From Gemmatimonadota bacterium (lineage in GTDB: Bacteria; Gemmatimonadota; Gemmatimonadetes; Palauibacterales; Palauibacteraceae), in assembly GCA_030601615.1 (NCBI GenBank), contig JAUVTH010000057.1, positions 1 to 8,472 of the forward strand: 8,472 nt of DNA, written 5' to 3'. A model generated the notes under the pieces. The model had not been told where the DNA came from. It made no database searches and saw nothing but the letters and a program-made list of their open reading frames with translations. Positions 1-6,200 of this stretch are shown here, one piece after another. How positions within the stretch are numbered: position 1 is the first letter of the stretch; every line of letters starts with the position of its first letter. A program made the position numbers and the translations under genes.

Positions 1-411
1 CACAGCACGCTGAAGCCGCCCGTGGTATACGGACCGGAGTCAGGCGACCTCCTGATCGTCGGGTGGGGCAGCACGAAGGGTGCGATCGAGGAGGCGGTGG
101 ACCGCGCGAAGGCTGAGGGCCTGTCGGTCTCCTCTGTGCACCTGCGGTTCCTGTCTCCGCTGGAGCCCGGCCTGAAGACGATGTTCGGCCGGTTCAAGAA
201 GGTCATGACGGTCGAGATCAACTACAGCGACGAGCTTGACATGCCGTATATCACGGACGAGAACCGACGGCGCGGACAGCTCGCGTGGCTGCTTCGGGCC
301 CAGACGCTGGTGGACGTGGATTGCTGGACGCGTGTGCTGGGCGAGCCCCTGCAGCCCAGGGCCATTCACGACGTGATCCGGGACAGGATTTCGAAGGGGG
401 GCGCCGCATGA
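1..411 (+). CDS. korA: 2-oxoacid:ferredoxin oxidoreductase, alpha subunit (KorA-type), 3' end only
   Basis: This is the last 136 residues of a KorA-type subunit; the reading frame is open from base 1, so the start lies upstream of the window. The enzyme oxidatively decarboxylates a 2-oxoacid (2-oxoglutarate in classical KorAB) with CoA, giving an acyl-CoA and reduced ferredoxin in the cytoplasm. The visible part is the C-terminal transketolase-C-like domain: a beta strand and turn reading DLLIVGWGSTKGAIEEA (residues 16-32) and a second conserved strand with VEINYSDEL (about 71-79), both typical of KorA. The gamma and pyrimidine-binding domains expected upstream cannot be checked. The stop codon (409-411) overlaps the korB start as ATGA, so the two subunits are probably translationally coupled and made in equal amounts. 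The substrate cannot be settled from this fragment. Confidence 0.88.
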   Translation, partial: HSTLKPPVVYGPESGDLLIVGWGSTKGAIEEAVDRAKAEGLSVSSVHLRFLSPLEPGLKTMFGRFKKVMTVEINYSDELDMPYITDENRRRGQLAWLLRAQTLVDVDCWTRVLGEPLQPRAIHDVIRDRISKGGAA

Positions 412-1361
412 GCCATACCAGTTGCTCGCTACTCACGCCGGTCGACGACGATCGCGAATTCACCCTCGGTGACTACGAGGGGGTCGCTCCCCGCTGGTGT
501 TCCGGGTGTGGCGACCATTCCGTGCTCACGGCGGCGCAGCGACTCCTCAAGGACGAGCAACTCAAGCCCGAGGAAACCGTTTTCGTGTCTGGCATCGGCT
601 GCTCGAGCCGCTTCCCACACTACATGAAGACGTACGGATTCCACGGCCTGCACGGACGGGCCCTTCCGGTCGCCACCGGAGTGAAGCTCAACCGACCGGA
701 CCTTAACGTGTTCGTGGTGATGGGCGACGGCGACTGCGTGTCGATCGGGGCCGGACACTGGATTCACGCGACCCGGTACAACGTGGACATGGTCGTGATG
801 ATGCTGGACAACAACATCTACGGCCTGACGAAGATGCAGACGTCGCCCACGACGCCGCAGGGATACAAGAGCAACACGCAGCCGCGCGGAAGCTATCTTC
901 CCGCACTGAATCCCCTCGAGGCGACCCTCGGGATCACGAACGCGTCCTTCGTGGCCCAGACGGCCGAGTGGATTCCGGCGCATCTGCTCGCCACCCTGCA
1001 GGCCGCGTATCGGCACCGCGGATTCTCGTTCGTGCGCGTGCTGCAGCGCTGCCCGATATTCACGGAGGACATCTACCTGGACGCGGTCCGGAATCCCGAG
1101 ATGATCGAACTGCTGGATCACCCGGACGGGGTCGAGGTGCCCGAATCCCTGAAGCAGATCTATCCGAATCAGATTCGCCACGACCCGCTGAACCTGTCGG
1201 CAGCGAGAGAGCTCGCCGCGGACACGTCGCGCATCCGCCTCGGCGTGTTCTTCCGCGACGAGACCCTGCCGCGGTACGAAGAGACCCGGCACCTTCCGCT
1301 GTACACGGCGGAGGAGAAGATTCGAATCCTCAACGAAGAGCTGGATAGCTATGCCGTCTGA
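408..1361 (+). CDS. korB: 2-oxoacid:ferredoxin oxidoreductase, beta subunit (KorB-type)
   Basis: A complete 317-residue thiamine-pyrophosphate subunit that pairs with the upstream KorA. Motifs seen: WCSGCGD with C31 and C34, IGCSS with C65, and QRCPIF with C215, the four cysteines expected to hold the single [4Fe-4S] cluster. The TPP/Mg2+ site is MGDGD (residues 105-109) followed by DNNIYGLTKMQ (134-144). There is no ferredoxin domain, so electrons must leave to a separate carrier. The ATG at 408 is chosen because it overlaps the korA stop, follows a purine-rich AGGGGGG (395-401) at six bases, and places the conserved WCSGCGD motif at the usual distance from the N-terminus. An upstream in-frame ATG at 285 would overlap korA by more than 120 bases. 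The C-terminal 70 residues (HDPLN, FFRDETLPRYEE) match the tail I recall for this KorB branch. The substrate could be 2-oxoglutarate or another 2-oxoacid. Confidence 0.93.
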   Translation: MSHTSCSLLTPVDDDREFTLGDYEGVAPRWCSGCGDHSVLTAAQRLLKDEQLKPEETVFVSGIGCSSRFPHYMKTYGFHGLHGRALPVATGVKLNRPDLNVFVVMGDGDCVSIGAGHWIHATRYNVDMVVMMLDNNIYGLTKMQTSPTTPQGYKSNTQPRGSYLPALNPLEATLGITNASFVAQTAEWIPAHLLATLQAAYRHRGFSFVRVLQRCPIFTEDIYLDAVRNPEMIELLDHPDGVEVPESLKQIYPNQIRHDPLNLSAARELAADTSRIRLGVFFRDETLPRYEETRHLPLYTAEEKIRILNEELDSYAV

Positions 1362-2382
1362 CAAGACGACCGACGAGCGCGTCAGGCGCGTCATGGACGT
1401 CCTGGCGAAGGGGCGCGAGGACTACCATTCAGCACTGGTGGCCACCTCCGAGGAGCTGCGCGGCATGCTGGACGCCGGCAGCGCCACGGTCGAAGCGCGC
1501 GCGGAGCGAACGGCAGCCGAGCTGGGTTCGTTCGCCGTGGGTCTTATCGATATCGAGAGGTTCGCGTCCTTCCAGGAGAGTGGGGAGCCGGTCGCGGAGA
1601 AGGAGGCACCCAGGCTCGAGGCCGCGGCCCGTACGCTGCAGTCGCTCCTCGATCACGAAGACGACCTCTATTTCGTCAGGGTCGAGAAGGGCGCCGATCT
1701 CCGTGATGCCGTGGCCTCAGCGCTCGCACGCGCCGGCCGTGCTTTCGGCGCCGCGCGCACGGTCGAGCTCGCCCGATCCGGCAAGTATGACGAGTCGATC
1801 CACTCTGCATGGCTCGACAGCTTCTCACCGGCGGTATGGAACCGGCGGGAGAGGGATCTCGCGCCTCCCCTCGTGGTCGACGTCGACGGAACGGATCTCA
1901 GGCCGGGAGGCCTGGTTGATTACCTCGATGGCGCGCAGAAGATCATCATCCTGGTGCGCGGTGCTGCGCCGCCGGCCGCCCTGGCCGGGCTCATCACGCC
2001 GGGGCTCCTGGTACTGCAGGTCGATGAACCGGAGGACCTCGCCATCGTGGCGGATGCGTCCGGTCCCGCGATCGGCGCCGTCGTGCCATCGGAGGCGTGC
2101 CGCTTCGTGCACCTCCCGTCCACGGATGGCGGCAGGGGTCGGCTGACCGTGGAGCACATGCCCACCGAGGAGCCCAGGCGGGCTCTCGGTGGCATCAGCG
2201 CGTTCCAGCAGGCCGAGGGAATGCGCCAGTTGGCGGTCCTGTCTGCCGGCTGGGGGCTGGCGACACCCGAACCGGTCGCCCCGTCCGGGGACGGCGCTTC
2301 GGCACCGGCACCGGCGGGAACGGCGGCGGACAAGCTGGCGGCCTGGATTCTCCGCCAGGCCGATGTCTCGGGTACGGGCTGA
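1351..2382 (+). CDS. Protein of unknown function between korB and rnfB
   Basis: I do not recognise this 343-residue protein. It starts 11 bases inside korB (ATG at 1351; weak upstream GAAGAG at 1334-1339), so translation is probably coupled to korB. The N-terminal 130 residues look mostly helical, charged and alanine-rich. The middle part alternates strand and helix: PPLVVDVDGTDLR, then KIIILVRGAAPPAA (residues 197-210) and PGLLVLQVDEP (217-227), which suggests a soluble alpha/beta fold. There is one cysteine (C250), so it cannot bind an iron-sulfur cluster by itself. I see no signal peptide and no convincing membrane helix. An alanine/proline/glycine-rich linker (about 306-328) leads to a short terminal helix, DKLAAWILRQ, which could be a docking tail. 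Its place between an oxidoreductase and RnfB suggests an accessory, assembly or regulatory role, but that is inference only. GC content and codon style match the neighbours, which supports real coding. Confidence 0.85.
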   Translation: MPSDKTTDERVRRVMDVLAKGREDYHSALVATSEELRGMLDAGSATVEARAERTAAELGSFAVGLIDIERFASFQESGEPVAEKEAPRLEAAARTLQSLLDHEDDLYFVRVEKGADLRDAVASALARAGRAFGAARTVELARSGKYDESIHSAWLDSFSPAVWNRRERDLAPPLVVDVDGTDLRPGGLVDYLDGAQKIIILVRGAAPPAALAGLITPGLLVLQVDEPEDLAIVADASGPAIGAVVPSEACRFVHLPSTDGGRGRLTVEHMPTEEPRRALGGISAFQQAEGMRQLAVLSAGWGLATPEPVAPSGDGASAPAPAGTAADKLAAWILRQADVSGTG

Positions 2383-2388
2383 GGAGGA
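2381..2388 (+). promoter_or_regulatory. Strong Shine-Dalgarno sequence that fixes the TTG start of rnfB
   Basis: GAGGAGGA lies inside and just after the stop codon of the upstream gene, with AGGAGG four bases before the TTG at 2392. It is much closer to the consensus than the sites of the neighbouring genes. It supports initiation at a non-ATG codon where no other start fits. Confidence 0.75.
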
Positions 2389-2391
2389 CGT

Positions 2392-3243
2392 TTGAATCCT
2401 CAGGCCATCCTGGCTTCCGTCGCCGTGCTGGGCGGGGTGGGGTTCACGTTTGGCACCCTGATCGCGATCGCGAATCGGAAGCTGTACGTGTGGGAGGATC
2501 CCCGCATCGACGAGCTCACGGACATCCTTCCGGGCGCCAACTGTGGCGCATGCGGGTTCGCCGGATGCCGCGCCTTCGCGGAGGCCGCGATTGACGGCGA
2601 GGTGGCACCGGTTGGGTGCACGGTGATGGGCGAGGCCGAGTTGGAGGACGTGGCCGAGATGCTGGGTGTGGCCGCCGGGGAAGCGGACAAGGTCGTGGCG
2701 CGCCTCCTGTGCGCTGGCGGAATCGACGTTGCTCCGCGGAAGGCCCTGTACGACGGGATCGAGAGCTGCGCCGCAGCGGTCGCGGTCAGTGGCGGCGGAA
2801 AGGCCTGTGCGTGGGGCTGCGTCGGTCTGGCGGACTGCGCCGTGGTCTGCACGTTCGACGCGATCCGGATGAACGACGTGGAGCTCCCGATCGTGGATCC
2901 GGACAGGTGCACGGCGTGCAACGACTGCGTGGTGGCGTGCCCGCTCGATCTGTTCGTGCTCATGCCGATGGACCACAAGCTCATCGTGCAGTGCAAGAAC
3001 CTTCTGGACGGGGAAGCGGCGACGGACGTGTGCGCCGTGGCCTGTAACGCGTGCGGGCGCTGCGCACAGGACGCGCCCGAGGTAGTGAGGATGAGCGACG
3101 GCCTTGCCGTCGTTGATTACGATAGGATTGATCTCGCCGACCCGACGGCGGCGGCGCGCTGTCCCACCGGAGCCATCCGGTGGGTCGAGGGCGCCCAGCG
3201 CTTCGAGGTCGAGCTGACAGCTGCAGGGAGTCTAACAGGATGA
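2392..3243 (+). CDS. rnfB: RnfB-type membrane-anchored polyferredoxin
   Basis: A 283-residue RnfB homologue, the subunit of the Rnf complex that takes electrons from ferredoxin at the cytoplasmic face of the membrane. Residues 5-27 form one hydrophobic helix (membrane anchor). NCGACGFAGC with C51, C54, C59 and later C76 is the RnfB-specific [4Fe-4S] site. C107 and C126 match cysteines I recall as conserved in the clostridial-type family. A two-cluster ferredoxin domain follows: C139-x3-C143-x5-C149-x3-C153 and C173-x2-C176-x2-C179-x3-C183. A second ferredoxin domain is partly degraded: C218, C221, C224 and C257 remain, but the position of the fourth cysteine of its first motif is alanine (A228) and the three first cysteines of its second motif are missing. 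The start must be TTG 2392: the upstream gene's stop is in the same frame nine bases before it, and the next ATG is codon 79, which would delete the anchor and first cluster. The stop overlaps the next start as ATGA. Confidence 0.9.
   Translation: MNPQAILASVAVLGGVGFTFGTLIAIANRKLYVWEDPRIDELTDILPGANCGACGFAGCRAFAEAAIDGEVAPVGCTVMGEAELEDVAEMLGVAAGEADKVVARLLCAGGIDVAPRKALYDGIESCAAAVAVSGGGKACAWGCVGLADCAVVCTFDAIRMNDVELPIVDPDRCTACNDCVVACPLDLFVLMPMDHKLIVQCKNLLDGEAATDVCAVACNACGRCAQDAPEVVRMSDGLAVVDYDRIDLADPTAAARCPTGAIRWVEGAQRFEVELTAAGSLTG
3225..3230 (+). promoter_or_regulatory. Shine-Dalgarno sequence of the PFOR-like gene
   Basis: AGGGAG lies nine bases before the ATG at 3240, within the end of rnfB. 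It supports the start at 3240 over the in-frame ATG at 3180, which lies deeper inside rnfB, and the ATG at 3306. Confidence 0.6.
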
Positions 3244-6200
3244 TCAGGCGAAATAGAGGCGACGACCCGACACCCGAAGCCAGGTACCCGGGTGTTCCGA
3301 CGGCGATGGACGGCAGCACGGCGGTGGTCGAAATGGAGATCGCCGCCAGCGACGGCGCCGGAGCGTACCCGATCACCCCGTCTACCCAGATGGGCGAGGG
3401 CTGGGCCGCCGCCTATGCCGCGGGAAACACCAACGTGAACGGCCGACGGCTCCTGTTCTTCGAGCCGGAGGGCGAGCATGCCGCAGCGGCGGTCACGGCC
3501 GGCATGAGCATGACCGGGCTCCGGGCCACCAACTTCTCGAGCGGCCAGGGCATCGCCTACATGCACGAGTCGCTGTACGCCGCGGTCGGCAAGCGCCTCA
3601 CGTACGTGCTGAACGTGGCGGCGCGCGCCATGACCAAGCACGCGCTCAACGTTCACGCGGGTCATGACGACTACCATGCCGTGGACGATACAGGGTTCTT
3701 CCAGCTGTTCGCCAAGGACGTGCAGAGCACCGCCGACCTGACGCTGATCGCGCACCGGATCGCCGAGCTGAGCCTCAATCCGGGCCTCGTGGCGCAGGAC
3801 GGGTTCCTCACGAGCCACGTGATCGAGTCGATGCGCCTCCCCGAGCGGGATCTCATCAAGGAATATCTCGGAGACCCGGCGGACATCATCGAGTCCCCGA
3901 CCCCGGGGCAGATGCTGACCTTCGGCAAGACCCGGCGACGAATCCCGGAGATGTTCGACCTGGACTACCCGGCCCTGCTGGGCTCGGTGCAGAACCAGGA
4001 CGCGTACATGCAGGGCGTGGCGGCCCAGCGGCCCTTCTATTTCGACCACGTGCAGGAGCTCACGGACCGGGCGCTCGAGGAGTACGCCGAGCTGACCGGT
4101 CGCCGGTACGCCCGGGTGATGGGCTACCGGCTCGACGACGCCGAGCACGTCCTCGTCGGTCAGGGGTCGGTCGTGTCCAACGCGGAGGCCGTGGTAGACT
4201 ACCTGCGGGAGGAGCGCGGTCTCAAGGTCGGCGTGATGGACATCGTGATGTTCCGTCCGTTCCCGGCCGATCTGATCAGCGAGATGCTCCGTGGCAAGAA
4301 GGGCGTGACGGTGCTCGAGCGGTGCGATCAGCCCCTGGCGGTCGATCAACCGCTCCTGCGCGAGATCCGGGCTGCGCTGTCGCAGGGCCAGGAGAACTAC
4401 CGCTCCGCCCGCGCTTCGAAGAACGGAGTCCGTCCGTTCCCGGCAGTGGCAGACGTCGCCCCCGAGCAGGTTCCCGACTTCTACTCGGCCGGATTCGGCT
4501 TCGGGAGCCGGGACCTCCAACCCGCCGACCTCGTGCTCGCCGTGGAGAACATGCTCCCCGGAGGACGAAACAGGCGCCAGTACTACCTCGGCATCGACTT
4601 CGTTCGCGAAGGCACCAGGCTGCCCAAGCTCGAGATCTGGCAGGAGGAACTGCTCGAGCATTACCCGGACCTCGCCGAGCGGGCGCTGGTTCCGGAGGCC
4701 GACATCAACCTGCTGCCCGCCGACGCGATTTCGCTCCGCATCCATTCGGTAGGCGGCTGGGGCGCGATCACGATGGGCAAGAACGTGGTGCTTACCGCGT
4801 TCGAGCTCGCCGGCCTCAACGTCAAGGCAAATCCGAAGTACGGCTCGGAGAAGAAGGGACAGCCCACCACGTTCTACGGCGTGCTGTCGCGCAAGCCTCT
4901 GCGCCTGAACGGCGAGCTCAAGTTCGTAAATGTAGTGCTGTCGCCCGACCCGAACGTATTCCAGAATTCGAACCCGCTCGCAGGCATGCAGCAGGGCGGC
5001 GTGTTCGTGATCCAGAGTGAGCACGAGCCGGATGCGCTGTGGGCTTCCCTGCCCCCTCAGGCGCGGCAGATCATCCAGGAAAAGAACATCAAGGTCTTTT
5101 CGATCGACGCGTTCAAGATCGCCACCGAGGAGGCCACCGATCCGGATCTCCGGTACCGGATGCAGGGAACGGCTTTCATGGGCGCCTTCTTCCGCGCCAC
5201 GCCGTTCATGGAGGCCGAAGGCCTCGATGAGGAGACCCTGTTCGCCGGGATCAAGAAGCAGCTCGAGAAAAAGTTCGGACACCTGGGCGAGCGCGTCGTC
5301 GACGCCAACATCAAGGTCATTCGTCGGGGTTTCGACGAAGTGGTTCCCGTCGAGATCCAGGAAGATCCCGTGGGCGTCGGCCAGGTGATGGCGGAAGCAG
5401 CCGTGGGCCAGATTCCGACGCTGCTCGACCACCCGGACCAGGACTGGGGAATAGGCAACCAGGGCCGGTTCTGGGAGCAGGTGTGCTCGCTGTGCGGGTT
5501 GGACCAGGACGTCATCGCGGACCCGTTCTCTGCGATCAGCGCCATCCCCGCCGCTACGAGCACCGTACGCGACATGTCCGACATCCGGTTCGAGATTCCG
5601 GAGTTCATCGCCTCGAAGTGCACGGGCTGCTCGCAGTGCTGGACGCAGTGCCCCGACGCGGCGATTCCGGGACTCGTGAATTCGGTGGAGGAAGTGATCC
5701 AGGCGGCCATCCGCACAGCCCAGAACGGCAAGCCGCTCGACCGGATCCAGTCGGTGTCCGCCAACCTCGCAAGGGAAGCGAGGAAGACGCTCAAGGCGGT
5801 CCCGTTCACGACGTTCGGCGACACGGTGGCCACGGCGTACCGGACGCTGGCCGACAAGCTCCCGTGGGACGCGGAGCGCAAGAAGGCGCTGGACGAGGAG
5901 TTCGCAGCCGTGTACTCGGTGCTCGCGGACTTCCCGCTTGCCAAGACGGTTCCCTTCTTCGATGTGCAGGAGAACAAGGAGAAGGGCGCGGGTGGCCTGC
6001 TGTCGATCACCGTGAATCCCGAAGCCTGTAAGGGCTGCAACATCTGCGTGGACGTGTGCGCCGACGGCGCGCTGGTCACGGTTCACCAGAACGAGGAAAA
6101 CCTCGACCAGCTTCGCCGCAACTGGAAGCTGTGGGAGAACCTTCCCGACACGTCGGACCGGTTCATCAACATCCGCAATCTCGAAGAGGGAATCGGTGTT

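Noticed and set aside
285..407. Upstream in-frame ATG that would extend korB by 41 residues
   Set aside because: The extension lies inside korA in another frame, encodes low-complexity sequence unlike KorB N-termini, and the ATG at 408 has a better ribosome site and the typical ATGA overlap.
1825..2976. A 383-codon minus-strand open frame across the unknown gene and rnfB
   Set aside because: It spans two plus-strand genes, has low-complexity Arg/His/Gly-rich composition and no motifs, and is best explained as an antisense shadow.
3180..3239. Upstream in-frame ATG that would extend the PFOR-like protein by 20 residues
   Set aside because: The added Arg-rich segment lies within rnfB and has no family resemblance. 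The ATG at 3240 has AGGGAG at nine bases and overlaps the rnfB stop.
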